Below, piece after piece: positions 1 through 12,234 of a stretch of DNA of 64,000 nt. Both the position numbers and the translations under genes were made by a program. The stretch lies in assembly GCA_032622095.1 (NCBI GenBank), contig CP136064.1, positions 177,524,247 through 177,588,246 on the forward strand, in the 5' to 3' direction. Within the stretch, counting starts at the first letter, position 1. Every line of letters begins with the position of its first letter. The DNA comes from Siphonodentalium dalli. Its lineage: Eukaryota > Mollusca > Scaphopoda > Gadilida > Siphonodentaliidae. The notes under the pieces were generated by a model. It searched no databases. It had not been told where the DNA came from and was given only the letters and a program-made list of their open reading frames with translations.

Positions 1-116
1 CGGACGGACGACCCTGCATTCCCAGATTGTAGCAAGGGTAAAATGGCAGAGTAGTCGGATGGTTTTTCATGTCAACCAGTTATAAAAAATATAGCTGATA
101 TGTACTCAACACATAT

Positions 117-575
117 GATCTATATAGTTTTGTTCATATGCCAAACACAATCAGCGCGTAAATAGTATATTGTCGTCAAGACGTACGACGGTGTACGTAA
201 ACAAGAGCCTGCTCGTGTTACAGAAGTTGTGCTTCTGTTTACATAACACAGCACAATTATATTGGTAATCACACATAAATGATATAAACGCTCTTTATTA
301 TTTCCATATCAGGAAAACAGTAACAAATAACGCTCTTTATGTTTACCATATCCGTATATAAACAAAAGCCAGGTTCTGTAACGTTTTTTGCCTTTGTTTA
401 CATAACAAAGGAAAAACATTTGACAATAACATACTGTTTATGCCATATTTCTGATTGGTATAAGAACAAAGTCTGTCTACTAGTATATTTTACTATTCTT
501 TCTGTTTATGGCGGTTTCTGACAGAGGTGAATATTTTAACAGCATAACCACCACCAACGCCTCCTGCATCTTTAA
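117..575 (-). mobile_element. TTAA-bounded MITE, copy A, truncated
   Basis: This is a diverged, minus-strand copy of the ~500 bp repeat seen complete at 8561-9060. It shares the paired internal blocks around the words CGCTCTTTATTATTTCC and CGCTCTTTATGTTTACC, the CGTCAAGACGTACGA block at 177-190, and the terminal TTAA at 572-575. The other terminus, with the GC-rich inverted repeat CGCCGCCCGTGCC, is absent: similarity fades upstream of about 117. No coding capacity is visible. The family is inferred to be a non-autonomous DNA transposon because complete copies have inverted GC-rich ends next to TTAA. Confidence 0.75.
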
Positions 576-928
576 CTATGTGTAAATCTGCTAAGTTTTC
601 CGCAGATTCAATAGCTGATGTCGGCATCAAATCTAATATCGAATCGGCTAGCCACCAGTGCAGAAAATAGGTCTTCAAAGTCAGTCCCAATTTTAGTGTA
701 AGTATGTTGACCGAAAATAACATTGCATGTGCAAAGTTCCAGTTTTGTTTAAGTTATATACATTTAAATTAAGGACATTTACGTTTATGCACAAGAATAG
801 TTAATTATTACCAGTAATTCTCGATCAGGTTTGATATCAATACCACATAATCTGCAGATGTGTGGTGTGATAACTTAACACTCTGGCGATATATTTACAT
901 ATATGTGTACAGCTACAATGTAGTTGCG
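576..928. other. Unassigned AT-rich stretch
   Basis: I see no gene or clear repeat boundary here. The sequence is AT-rich with frequent stops in all frames and leads directly into the tandem duplication at 929. Confidence 0.4.
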
Positions 929-1297
929 AAAAATTGACACATAAAGATCTAGCCACACTGATAACACAATTAACCAATCATAAAATGCTAGCTATTTTGA
1001 ACAGTTCATTCCTTATATGATCTTTTCGACTGTATTCTTAAGTGAATCAACCTCTAATATTAATTACGAAATTACGATAAATATCGCGGATGCATCACTC
1101 CTGTATTTCACTCCGAAAATTTGACACCTAAAGATCTAGCCACACTGATAACACAATTAACCAATCATAAAATGCTAGCTCCTTTGAACAGTTCATTCCT
1201 TATATGATCTTTTCGACTGTATTCCTAAGTGAGTCAACCTCTAATATTAATTACGAAATTACGATAAATATCGCGGATGCATCACTCCTGTATTTCA
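929..1297 (+). repeat. Tandem duplication, ~187 bp period, two copies
   Basis: Two near-identical units lie at 929-1110 and 1116-1297. Each starts with TTGACAC(A/C)TAAAGATCTAGC and ends with GCATCACTCCTGTATTTCA. They differ at only a handful of positions, so the duplication is recent relative to the surrounding decayed sequence. No open frame spans a unit. Confidence 0.9.
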
Positions 1298-1465
1298 TGA
1301 CAGGGCAAATTTAATATTAATAAATATACAAATCGGGGGTCCGATTCGGGTCGACATGAAATCATAACGTCAACATCGAATCTCGAGCATTCGCATGCCT
1401 CTATCCGTGTTATTTGGAGCACACATGCGTCTGTCCCAATGTTACAGTATGACAAGAAAACCATA

Positions 1466-1580
1466 GTCAGAAATGGTAACGCCACCAAGATCGTATTATT
1501 AGCCATAAATATAAATCATAATATAAAATATATTGGTTACATGAATGGACCGCCTCAGAATTCCGTTAAGATAAGTAATT
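1466..1580 (+). repeat. Dispersed repeat family R1, copy 1
   Basis: The block begins with GTCAGAAATGGTAACGC and ends with CTCAGAATTCCGTTAA. Both ends recur in the same order at 53297-53420, and the second half recurs at 2742-2830. The three copies have no shared inverted ends. Family identity is unknown; a SINE or a MITE interior are both possible. Confidence 0.7.
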
Positions 1581-1960
1581 CTTCAAATTATTACAATGAA
1601 CTACGGCTTATAAATTACTGCAGGTTTCTCATTCGCCACACCAGAATGCTTCTAAATGCGGATCAAAGCTAAGAGTGCGTGGCACAGCCATTGTTCATAG
1701 ACATTTTACAGATAGCGAGAATGATGCATGCTGGGAACGAAAGCATCCACAGCAAAGCCATGTGCTTACGGGAGCATGCGTTTATTATAGGGGATTTATG
1801 GTGGGCCTATAAAACTAATTATAACTTTGTTATCTGTCATAGTTTATGCGTGAAATTTTAAACATATATACCTGGACATCTACCCCTTCCAGAATGTTGA
1901 AAAACATTTTCAGTTGCTCATCGTATTTTTATAGACGAAATAGTCCGAAATTCCAGAAAA

Positions 1961-2670
1961 TTGCGCTAACTGCTCAATGTTTTAATGTGTTACAAAACGT
2001 CTGATAAAAATAGTTCTATCGGGAATATTCACACCATTTTTTTTCAGAGAACATAGTGTAAATATAGTCCTATCGGGATATCGTAAAGGAGATTAATTAA
2101 ACCCCTCAGACTGCCGAAACTGACGACATTAAATTCGCCTTTTCGTGTCCCGCGGAAATGAAACTTGTCTGTCCATTGATGACGTTATTTATTTGACATA
2201 GTATTTTTTTCTTCTGTTGTATTTGAACACTTGTTGCACGCGCAGGCTGCACGATCATAATAACTTCAACCGATAAGCGCCGACTGATACCCGCGCAACA
2301 GTTTGTCTCAAATAAATTGTTATCAAAACGCAGGTTTATGGCCGCGGACATAAGCCGATTAAGTGTAATGTAATTTATCCATGAATTTGACTGAAAAATT
2401 GTGATTCTATCACCATTAGCCACGAAAATGGGACCTCTAAACAGGCAAGTTTGATTTTCGGCGGACACGAACAAGCGAATTTATTGTCGGCAGTTTCGGC
2501 AGTCTGAGGGTTAATTAATCCCGAATTAAACGGAACTACTTTACGATAGTCCGATAGGACTATGTTTACTCTATGCATGTTCTCTGAAAAAATAGTGTGA
2601 ATATTCCCGATAGAACTCTTTTTATCAGACGTTGTGTAACACCTTAAAACATTGAGCAGTTATAGCGCAA
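1961..2670. mobile_element. Foldback element, ~710 bp, with ~200 bp arms
   Basis: The left arm (1961-2172) and right arm (2443-2670) are imperfect reverse complements. Examples are TTGCGCTAACTGCTCAATG against CATTGAGCAGTTATAGCGCAA, and the block CAGACTGCCGAAACTG against CAGTTTCGGCAGTCTG. The spacer of about 270 bp holds no recognisable gene. A long-arm, short-spacer palindrome with no transposase fits a foldback or MITE-type non-autonomous DNA element. The flanks do not give a clear target duplication. Confidence 0.8.
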
Positions 2671-2741
2671 ACCGAAATGTGTTGTCTTGCAAGATATCCC
2701 ACCGCTTTAGCTAAATTTACCTTCCTACAATATCCATAAAG

Positions 2742-2936
2742 AGGATCATATATTATATACCCACGGTTTTAATTATAGAATATAAAATATATTGGTTTCG
2801 CGAATGACCAACTCAGAATTCCGTTAAAATAACAATAACAACCAGCACCTATAACTAACCGTTTTACTGGACTTGGGCTACTGGTCGCGTAGTTCCGACT
2901 TTTAAATAAACGGAATTCCAACTCTATAAATAAAAG
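2742..2936 (+). repeat. Dispersed repeat family R1, copy 2
   Basis: It matches 53320-53670 in order: ATCATATATTATA, then GAATATAAAATATATTGGTTT, then GACCAACTCAGAATTCCGTTAA, then a GGACT(T/C)GG block, ending in CTATAAATAAAA. The 53 kb copy carries extra sequence in the middle. A short piece of the TTAA MITE family (CTCTTTATTATTTCCATATC) follows directly at about 3010-3056. Confidence 0.7.
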
Positions 2937-3088
2937 CCCCACAATGCATTCGCCCTGTCCACCACGCAATATCAAAATCTCAGCAGCTAGATACACCACA
3001 GGTGGCGTAATAAATGCTCTTTATTATTTCCATATCAGGAATACAGTAACAAACAAGACAGCAGTAAAATAAATGGGGACAAAAAGTT

Positions 3089-3350
3089 AGTGTAATCATG
3101 TATGAAATTTCCAACTGTTAAAATTCTTTATAACAGTTGTGACTCCCACCCCCTCAAAATACCTCCATCATTCGATCCCCGTCCCCATCATAATGGGGAC
3201 AATAATTACTAGTTGGGATACCAGGCAATGGTAACCATGTATTTTAACCTTTATGTTGTAGTGTAATAATGTATGAAATTTCCAACTACAGGTGCATTAA
3301 CTTTTTTTTACAAAAGTTGTGAATCATACACACTCAAAATCTAACTTCCA
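3089..3350 (+). repeat. Diverged tandem pair, ~170 bp period
   Basis: GTGTAAT(C/A)ATGTATGAAATT TCCAACT occurs at about 3090 and again at about 3260. Each is followed by an AAAGTTGTGA-like word and then ACTCAAAAT or CTCAAAAT. The units are diverged and no product is predicted. A separate short doublet of GTGGGTAACACGTTT lies at about 3515-3552. Confidence 0.6.
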
Positions 3351-3552
3351 CCCCACCCCACTACACTGTCCCTTCCACTTAAAAACATTCTGGAGATCAA
3401 GTTGGCCACAGGTGTTCAGTTATTTTATACCATGACTCCCTATTGTACTGTGTACAAACATGCTATATAATATATTTGTGCTGTACACCCTACTGTGTGT
3501 GAACAGGAGTCCGACCGTGGGTAACACGTTTCTACTGTGGGTAACACGTTTT

Positions 3553-4201
3553 AATGGCATTTCAATGGTTAAAGTTTATACCCATAGTAGAACTACATCC
3601 GAGTTGACCTTTCATTAACCTTCCATGACCTCGATCAAAATCACTCTATTTTTAAAATGTAGCGCCTCGCGATGAAAACAATTTGATACTTTCGATTCAA
3701 TTGAATATTATACTCACTAATGCGATAAAAACGAACAGTTATTTCCGTGGAAATCACATCCAGATCAACAAATTGAACATATATTTCAAGAAATAGACGT
3801 AAAAAACTCGAACAACAAACGGTGGATTTCAAAATGACTTTCGTGGTTTCCTGTTCACTGTACGGCGGAGAAAAAAAAGTTCCCGCAATGTGTTATATTT
3901 ATATTCATTAAATTCGTATTCCCATATATATATTCATGTTGTTTATTTATGGCGGTTTCATCATGATTACAGTTTATTGTGAATTGGCTACAATGATACC
4001 ATATTCGTACAATTGAATGTTGACCTAATTCAATGTATCAATACGCCTGATCAGCTGTGATAGTGTACGTCGATGTACGGCCAAGTGTGGGGAACACAAC
4101 GGGGATGATTGTGAATGGTGCGACAGAATCATCTTAATTTAAGTGGGTTTATTTCGATTTCATAGCAGTTGTTGCTCCTGTACCGGTCATGGTATAAACA
4201 A
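3553..4201. other. Unassigned intergenic stretch
   Basis: No gene, terminal repeat or RNA gene was recognised in this stretch. It is AT-rich with short open frames only. Confidence 0.4.
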
Positions 4202-4343
4202 AATACACACGTAGTGTTTCTGAATACCAAATTTACACCACTCGTGGGATTGATGATTTACCACACTCGCTAAAGCTCGTGTGGTAAACCATCAATCCCA
4301 CTCGTGGTGTAAATTTGGTATTCAGAAACACTACGTGTGTATT
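4202..4343. repeat. Long hairpin H1, ~65 bp stem
   Basis: The block AATACACACGTAGTGTTTC at 4202 is mirrored by GAAACACTACGTGTGTATT ending at 4343. Pairing is almost complete down to a small central loop (TCGCTAAAGCTC). The stem is interrupted where CCACTCGTGG stands in the same orientation on both arms, so that a TCG/CTC triplet faces its like instead of its complement. The right side runs into CTATATATA. The same design recurs at 18774 and 51192. Confidence 0.9.
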
Positions 4344-4760
4344 CTATATATACCCCACGTGTCTTGGACTGTTGCCAAATTCACAGTGCTCCATTAGAGG
4401 GCCTGCTTGGACTGTTGCCAAATTCACAATGTTAACTGCAGAGAGGTTGTATGTTATTGGAGACGTTCTAATATGACAATAGGCTGGCCTAATTAACGAA
4501 CCATGCACAGCTAAATACACACAAGCAACTTTTAATCTTCAAATAGATACAATTGTCGGCCTCCAAAATTCAATATACTTTCTTATATACAAACAAACAT
4601 TGAACTCATACCATTGTTTCACTTAACCAAAATAGCGAATTTCCCCAAAAGAACGCATATAGACTGCGCATGCAGAAAATAAAAGATGGCCGTTACTACA
4701 AAAAAACAGACATGCGCACTCCAATTAAAATTACCCATAATTCAGTTCACTACACCAGGG

Positions 4761-5231
4761 GGCTCCCAACAGGTTATACAATGTTTTCAGGCTATCAGAT
4801 TATTTATATTTTCGACTTTAAGTTTACAATTTGAGCCTGTCCTCACTCTATCGATACGATTTATCATAAACATATTATACACCAGTGGCGTTAACTTTAC
4901 AACTTCGGCATCTACGTGATTATATCGGTACGATTCAGTAAGGTACAAACAATCTCCATAAAATACAGAAGGGGCTCCCAATAGGTTATTCCCATTTATT
5001 ATGGGCTCCCAATAGGTTATACAATATTTTCAGGCTATCAGATTATTTATATTTTCAACAACATATTATTACACCGGTGACTTTAAGTTTACAATTTGAG
5101 CCTGTCCTGACTCTATCGATAGGATTTATCATATTTTCATAAACGTATTATACACCGCTGGCGTTAACTTTACAATTTCGGCATCTACGTGATTATATCG
5201 GTACGATTGAGTAAGGTACAAACAATCTCCA
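4761..5231 (+). repeat. Tandem duplication, ~243 bp period
   Basis: GGCTCCCAACAGGTTATACA at 4761 and GGCTCCCAATAGGTTATACA at 5004 start two units that both end in GGTACAAACAATCTCCA (4958 and 5231). The second unit has about 30 extra bases after ATTTATATTTTC. A truncated third start, GGGCTCCCAATAGGTTATTC, lies at 4973. The units hold short open frames that I regard as chance. Confidence 0.85.
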
Positions 5232-5889
5232 AGAATACATTCGCCCTGTACTCCATGCGATATAAAAAAACCAAATGCAAGTAACACCACACTAGGTGGC
5301 GTAATAACAACTAATTACTGGATGGAAATTATAAAGGAATCTTTACAATCTTTAATTGTTGGTTTCACAACCTTTAAAACTGAATATGGGTTAAAAGGAA
5401 TCATCAGTGGTAACAATAGTACTAACACATGTGTGAGTTTTCCTGAACATAAAAAAATTCAAAACATTTCACTCTCTTTGAAATGCAATTCGACACCATA
5501 TAAAATGAAGGCGTCAATGACACTCTAGCTCAATTTGGTTGAATTATCTAAGTAATACCAGATGTCAACATGAATAGATATATACAAGTTTTGGATTCAG
5601 CAAGTACATATGGAATGACAAATTATGTAAAACCATAAAGTTAACTAGAACGCCACAGGAGAAATTGCAGCAACAACACCATTATGATAAAACCATGGAC
5701 AATCGATTACTGTTGTCAGAACATCTTCTTTTTTTTCAAATATCTTTGGAATAAATTGTTTAACTAGAAGTGATCCTGAACAGGTCTGCAAATTTTCAAA
5801 AACAGTTCTCTAATAAATGTCAGTTGCATGGTTTTTTATGGATTAAAATGTGAAATCCATGTTTTTCACCGAATTTTGTTTTGTTTTAA
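5232..5889. other. Unassigned intergenic stretch
   Basis: No recognisable gene was found. A 68-codon open frame at 5322-5528 has no family features and is probably random. Confidence 0.35.
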
Positions 5890-6380
5890 TGACTGCCGCA
5901 AAAGGGGTGTCTGTAGGGTGTGCCAAAGGATGTAGTCATACAAAGAGTAAAATCCAAAATGGCACTGGCGGCCATGTTTTTCAACGAAATACTGAACGGA
6001 AAATTGTATAGCTCTTGTCTAGTGGTCACACAAAAGATCCGTATGAAGATTTGTGATGATCGGGTGAGGGATGTGATCTGTAGGGTTTAGACATGCAAAG
6101 TTTAAAAAGATAAACATGGCTGTCGGCAGCCATGTTTTTCATAGAAAATTGTTCAAATTGGATGGCACCCATCTGCAGTTGATCCTTTTCAAAACATTTC
6201 TCCAATAAATGCGGGCTGCAAGGTGTGCCGATGGATTCAAATTTGAAATCGAAGATGGCTGATGGCGACCATTTTTTGAAACCAATTTTTGGGGGAAAAT
6301 TGTTGGCTCTCATCTGGAGGTGACCAAAAGAACCATTTGAAGTTTGGTGATGATCAAATGAGGGATGTGGCATGTAGAGT
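5890..6380 (+). repeat. Diverged tandem repeat, ~297 bp period
   Basis: Each unit has a GTGACC/GTGGTCAC word followed by AAAAGA, GAAG(A/T)TT(T/G)G, TGATGATC and GAGGGATGTG, at 6022 and 6319. A second shared block, GGCNGCCATGTTTTTC, lies at about 5966 and 6126. On the minus strand the units give a 127-codon frame (6026-6409) whose internal peptide repeat (HPSxDHH) only reflects the DNA repeat. I treat it as non-coding. Repeats of this style are common in mollusc genomes, from general familiarity. Confidence 0.65.
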
Positions 6381-7854
6381 GTGCCAAATAAAATTGTCAA
6401 CGGATGCACAACTTGAGCTACGGTAACTACTCTTCTAATTTCACTTCCAGCTATTTCCCACTATAAATTCAGAATACTAAATCCTGGTTGAACAAAGGCA
6501 TGTGGGTGTCATCTTTACACTGCAAATTCAATTCATATAATTTGATTGCTGTTGGGAGGCAAGCATGTGCCAGTTTGCGCCTACCACAACTATATGGGTC
6601 CGTTTACAGCAATGGTTAGCTACCAACATAAGCCATACTACTAATGCATACCTCTAATTACAGTATTGTTCATGGAGAAATATACTCGTAAAAGAGATCA
6701 TGTTAAAGTATGAGAGCATGCCATACATTCATACACTGCAACATCACATTCACGAAGTAAGTCACATACAGTTCAAGATCTGAATGAAATGCAAGGGAAA
6801 CATCGGCAGATACCTAATGATCAGTGAATCATTTATATCATTGAAAAACTAGTTTAGCCGGAAAAGCCAGCAGTCTACTGAAAAATACAGAACATCGTTA
6901 TCCATTCAGTTGTGACAATTTCTTTACGTTCTTTACCCAACAATAATTACATTGAACCTAGGTTGAGTTTAGACTGTCAGATATTGACTTTCAAACAAAC
7001 TACTGCCCACTGTGATTACTGGTTTTATGAGGATTTTAGAGACTTAGGACAGTTGTGTATTACGAATCACTTAAACGTCGAGCTGTTATGCTTACTCGCT
7101 CTTTTTCAGCTGGTATTTTAAGAAAGGACCCACCAGTCCTCATGGTCCGGAATATCTTTTGATGGATTATTTTTCCCAGCTGAACAAGTTGCTAATGGTA
7201 TCTGCTCCATCCAAATACACAAAATCTTGCTGAACCTGAAAAGGCCAGAAATAAATCTGATTGGTGGTTGAACAAAATCCATTTAGAGTGACTATCATAT
7301 TCCTACCATGCTGGTCTAACAACATATAAAAATAAGATACCAATCATTGTCGCATTCTCACAATTCTGTTCTAAATAGTATGTTCAAAGACTTTTCAACA
7401 GACCAAACAAGATTTTCTTAGGGAAAAATAATCTTAAACAAGTTATAGCAATAGCATTGCTAGGGCGTGGTAAAATATATCCGTGGTATTTTCAACAAAG
7501 GGCCATAACAAGTAATCCATATGCCACATTTGAAAACAAACATAACTAAAACTAAAGCTATCTCCATGCAACCAAAATAATCGTCAATGTATAAGTCAAC
7601 AAGGACCATAACTCCGGATAAATAGGCGAACGGAACCCAAATTGAATTTTTTTTATTTTTTATTTTATTTTATTGAAATCAAGAACATGTTAATGCATGA
7701 CATGGTATACAACAAAAATAAATCGGAAATTGTTCTAGGTTTCTATATGAGAGAGATGGAGAGAGAAAATTTAGACAGAACATAGATAAGCAAGTTTTAA
7801 GCACGATTTAGTTTATATAAAACCATGTTTGCTAAGGTTCTACTGTCAGGGATA
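6381..7854. other. Unassigned stretch with scattered repeat-like words
   Basis: No gene is evident. The segment at 7490-7640 (AAGGGCCATAACAAGT and AAGGACCATAACTCCGG) resembles dispersed repeats common in molluscs, but no boundaries can be set. Confidence 0.35.
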
Positions 7855-7995
7855 GGGTAATTGTAATTTGTAATTATAATTGACTAACTAATTAGTTTTT
7901 CTCAAGTAATTGAAAGTAATTAATTACTTAAATAAATAGACATGTAATTCAATTACTTTTTCCAATTACTTTCAGAAATGATCATGATTAATTAA
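7855..7995. repeat. Low-complexity TAATTG/CAATTA tract
   Basis: The tract repeats AATTGTAATT, GTAATTGAAAGTAATT and CAATTACTTT in both orientations, so it can fold back on itself. It could be a decayed terminal region of a DNA transposon, but no clean ends are visible. Confidence 0.55.
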
Positions 7996-8283
7996 AGAGG
8001 ACAAAATAAGCTCTTTTTTTTTACATTTATTGGTGATATTTCATTATGCACCACAATAATGGAAATAGACAATATATTATGTATATTTATTTCAGTATTT
8101 TTTCTTTTCTTACATGTATTGCCAAAATATCATTAGAACAATTGTTCGCATGGTCAGTTAGATTCAATACACAGCATAATACAGTATAGTGGACTATTAT
8201 ATTGTCATTTGCTCTATATGTACACAGCTGTGTATTTGAATAGTCAGTTTCGAGCACAGAATATCTTAAACTCTTGTGAAGTT

Positions 8284-8329
8284 GTTGCATTTGTAGTCAG
8301 TCTGTCGTTGCATTTGTAGTCAGTCTGTC
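8284..8329 (+). repeat. 23-bp perfect tandem doublet
   Basis: GTTGCATTTGTAGTCAGTCT occurs at 8284 and 8307 as part of an exact 23-base duplication. No function is implied. Confidence 0.95.
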
Positions 8330-8560
8330 CATCTGGATTTTCAACAAAATCTAAATGTCCATAAGTTTTGGTTCCAAGGGCTGTCAAGAATTTTATTTAA
8401 AATTTAGCTGTCGCACGAATTTAAGCCTTATATTTGCCCTATCAATCTGCAAAATAGTGGGTGTACATGACAATATGTTTATAATTAGACTCACATGATG
8501 ACACAGATTTGTCTTATTTCTATTAATAGGTGTCAGGGTTATCAGTTAACTGCATAATTC

Positions 8561-9060
8561 TTAAAGATACGGGCGGCGTTGTTAAAATATTCACCTCCGT
8601 CAAAAACAGAAAGAATAGTAAAATATAGACAGACCTTGTTCTTATACCAATCAGAAATATGGCATAAACTATGTTATTGTCAATATTTTCCCTTTGTTAT
8701 GTAAACAAAAGCAAAAAACGTTACGTTTCCTGGCTTTTGTTTAGATCCGGATATGGAAAACATAAAGAGCGTTATTTGCTACTGTTTTCCTGATATGGAA
8801 ATAATAAAGAGCGTTTGTATAATTTGTGTGTGATCAACCAATATAATTGCGCTGTGTTATGTAAACAGAAGCACAACTTCTGTAACACGCGCAGGCTCTT
8901 GTTTACGTACACCATCGTACGTCTTGACGACAATATACTATTTACGCGCTGATTATGTTTGGCATATGAACAAAACTATATATATTTTAATATTCCTTCT
9001 GTTGACGGCGATTTGAACAAATATGAATATTTCTGCAACGAACGCCGCCCGTGCCTTTAA
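8561..9060 (+). mobile_element. TTAA-bounded MITE, copy B, complete
   Basis: This 500 bp copy has TTAA at both ends and inverted GC-rich termini: GATACGGGCGGCGTT on the left mirrors AACGCCGCCCGTGCC on the right. Inside are two related blocks containing CATAAAGAGCGTTAT and AATAAAGAGCGTTTG, and two GTTATGTAAACA(A/G)AAGCA words, so part of the element is itself duplicated. There is no transposase. TTAA targets are typical of piggyBac elements, but the TIR does not begin CCC as piggyBac usually does, so the superfamily is left open. Confidence 0.85.
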
Positions 9061-9120
9061 ACTCCAAAACTGTTTAGTTTAATTACAATTAGAAAACCAG
9101 AGAATTTCTCTTTCAAATTA

Positions 9121-10436
9121 CGCCAAAATTTCTCAATACCTTATATGCAATCCTCGAAATTGGCCGTGATAACATTTGGAACCTAACATGCCACATCATT
9201 AAATTTGCTGGGGGACATTTTCCTAATCTCTAGGGCTGTTAAATGATAACAAACTTGGGGGCGTATGCTATTCTCAGCACACTGGCCTGCATATTTGATT
9301 CAAGACCAATTCGCAGAACCCTAGATAAATATACCTGCCTCTATCCTTGGCCATTTTGTCACTGCAGCAGCTGCGCCTTGATCCGTATCAGCCTTCTTGT
9401 GTTTGGCGTACTTGATTTGATTCCTTGGTCCAGATAGCCTCCACTTTCTTGCCACTTTTGGTAGAATAACAAAATAGTGCCCAACCAAAGAGAATAGAGT
9501 TAAAATGATGTATCTGAGACCAAACAATATATAATTCAATGCAATTTTACCCGTATATATATTCTAGCCTATATAAAAGAATTTGAGCCAAGGGTTACAG
9601 ATGACACCCTTCTGTATTCTAAAGATTTTGTTTTGTGAAAAGTTGATGGTTTTGTGTGAAAACTGAGCTACAATAAGAATTTGTTTCTTTAGTAATTTGG
9701 CAAAAATGGATGTCATTGCTTTAAATTCATCTCAAAGGGAGATATTTGAATTCAATGGCACATATCAACACACCAAAATTTCTCAAAAACTTATATGCAG
9801 TCCTCGAAATTGGCCGTGGCAACATTTGGAACCTAACATGCCACCACATTAAATTTGCTGGGGGGAGGGGGACATTTTTCCTAATTTCGAGGGCTGTTAT
9901 AGGATAACAAACTCGCAATCAACTTGTGAACGTAAGGTATTCTCAGCGCAAGTGGCATACTGATTTGATTTAACACCAATTCGCAGAACCCTAGATAAAT
10001 ATACCTGGCTCTATTCTTGGCCGTTTCACTTCTGCTGCTGCTTCTTTAATCTGTCCACCCTTACGTTTTGCCACACATGCCTTGATGCGTTGATCAAGGC
10101 AGCCACCACTTTCCCCCCCTTTAACAGAATAATAAAATAGTGCCTATCCAAAGAGAATTGAGTTACAATGATGTAGCTGAGATCAAACAATATATAATTC
10201 AATGCATTTCTTACCGGTATATAGATTATAGCCTTTATAAAATAATTAGAGCCAAGGTTTACATATGACACCCTTCTGTATTTTTAAGTTTATTGTTTTG
10301 TGAAAAGTTTATGTTTTGTGTGAAAATTGAGTTTCAGAAGTTACAATAATAATGTGTTTCTTTTGGAATTTGGCAAAAATGCATGTCATTGCTTTAAATT
10401 CATCTTAAAGGGACATCTTTGAATTCAATGGCACAT
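9121..10436 (+). repeat. Tandem duplication, ~650 bp period
   Basis: Unit 1 (9121-9763) and unit 2 (9771-10436) are collinear. Both start with C(G/A)CCAAAATTTCTCAA, both contain GAAATTGGCCGTGG or GTGA followed by AACATTTGGAACCTAAC, and both end with GAATTCAATGGCACAT. Several small indels separate them, for example a G-run in unit 2 near 9865. Open frames are short and differ between the units, so they are unlikely to be coding. Confidence 0.9.
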
Positions 10437-11706
10437 GGAGATCTAAATATTGAACACCAGCAAGGTGAAAATGTTGGAATATGTGATTACAACGTGTTAC
10501 TGACATCCATTTATACGAAATGTTTCCCGAGTCGATGATTGTCTGGGTCAAATAAGGAACATAGTTCATTCAGATAATAATTGTTCTGCTAACCGGATTG
10601 TGTCCGACAAAATGACATCCAAAAAAGCTTCTATACCAATTTGTTCGCATTGGACACCCTTTGTTGAGATACCACAACCACACTGTTGTAACCTAACTTA
10701 TCTCAGTAAAAAAAAGTGAAGCTGAATGGTCAAACTTTCTCTTTGACATCAGGATGATATGGTGGGACAGGTATGGCTTGTCTCTGGAGTTTTCTGGAAC
10801 AGAACATTAAATTCAGTCAACCATTAAAGGTATATAGTTCGGTACCCAGGCAGTATGCCCACTGGAAGAATATAACAATAAACTACTATTGCTGAAAACT
10901 TCAACCACATCGGTTGTACCATTTCAAAAAACATGACATCTGAACAACGCGAAATATGTATACAATTATTTATCACCGATAAACAACCAGAGTCAACAGC
11001 ATATGATGTACACATAAGAACAAATTATGACAAATAACTTATCTGCAAGATTATTCGCTATGTGCATCTGACCACCCAAGCGGAGTGTTCCAGATTACTT
11101 AAAATCAAAAGTATAAAATTACTAAAAACTCAGCATGTTAACTAACAACTAATCCTCAAAGTATTGTGAAATAATATTATTAGATTACCACCTCCATCTT
11201 CATCCAGTCGAGCACCTAAACACAAATAATCCCCCCTTTCCGTCGGCTCAAAAATGTTCTTGTTAGATTGCGTGTCAGTTTTCAAAATTCATGAAAGCTG
11301 AAAGCCAAGGACTGTATTATTATCAAACAATGCACACCGTACTGTGGCGACTACATTGGTCAACTGCTGTCTTCTAAAGTGTTGAAACTTATGCGTCACG
11401 TCAAATATCAGCAATCAGTGGTGCATTCAGAACTACGATAGAGGAAGAAGTGTCACACTTACCTGTATTATGCCATATATTTTATCAAACAAGAACAATT
11501 CCAGCGACTCAGTTCAGTTATGGAAATTCCGGCGTTGTGTTTTCAATTTGTTATTGGAGTAAACAAGCTGCCTTCATAGATAAACATAACGTGTTTTGAC
11601 TTAAGCTACGCATAACTCCAATAAGACTTGGTGTGTTGAGTAAGACAGAAAAAAGAATTCCAAACAAGTTAAATTTCAAGCTAAAATATCATTAATTGTG
11701 GCATAA
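10437..11706. other. Unassigned intergenic stretch
   Basis: No gene, RNA gene or bounded repeat was recognised across this 1.3 kb. Confidence 0.4.
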
Positions 11707-12234
11707 TCTAATATATATTTTGGGACTTCTGTCTCTGTTTGTTTGTTAGCTATGGCCGGGAAAACTGCCGGACGAATTGAGCCCAAACTTCCTATCTAAG
11801 GGTAAAATTCCACATGAAGTGACATCGCACCGCTTCTGAGAACGTCAGAGCACTCCTTCTCCAATCCCAGTCACCAAAATTATCGTCCTTGGCACTGTGG
11901 TTTAATCGCGTTGATAGTTAAAGAGCGTTCGTATCCGCAGTGTCGTTGATAAAGAGCGTATGCGTGTAGTGTCATTCTTATGTCTGGGGTCAGACGTGAG
12001 TGTCTGTATCCAGACATGAACGTGTTGTGTAATTCTTATTTCTGTCTTCGTACTTCGGAGATTTTCATCGGGTAAGTTTTTCCGCCCGATGTGATATTCA
12101 CCTTGAAACGGGTACCCACAAACGTACCTCTTTTAGGGACGGGTACCATCATTTCTCTTGATTAAAAAGGCAGAATTAACTAAAATTAAATTAAAAAAAG
12201 GTCAAAGCCCGGACGAAGTCGGGTCACCTGCTAG
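11707..12234 (+). mobile_element. Non-autonomous Helitron, complete ends
   Basis: The 5' end TCTAATATATATTTTGGGAC follows an A. The 3' end is GCCCGGACGAAGTCGGGT, a short hairpin, then CACCTGCTAG and a T. A 5' TC, a 3' hairpin about 10 bases before CTAG, and insertion between A and T are the classic Helitron marks. At about 528 bp it is far too short for a Rep/helicase gene, and none is present. The early segment with CTATGGCCGGGAAAACTGCC is typical of animal Helitron 5' regions, from general familiarity. Confidence 0.85.

Noticed and set aside
6026-6409. 127-codon frame with repeated HPSxDHH peptides
   Set aside because: The peptide repeat mirrors a ~297 bp non-coding tandem repeat of a common dispersed type.
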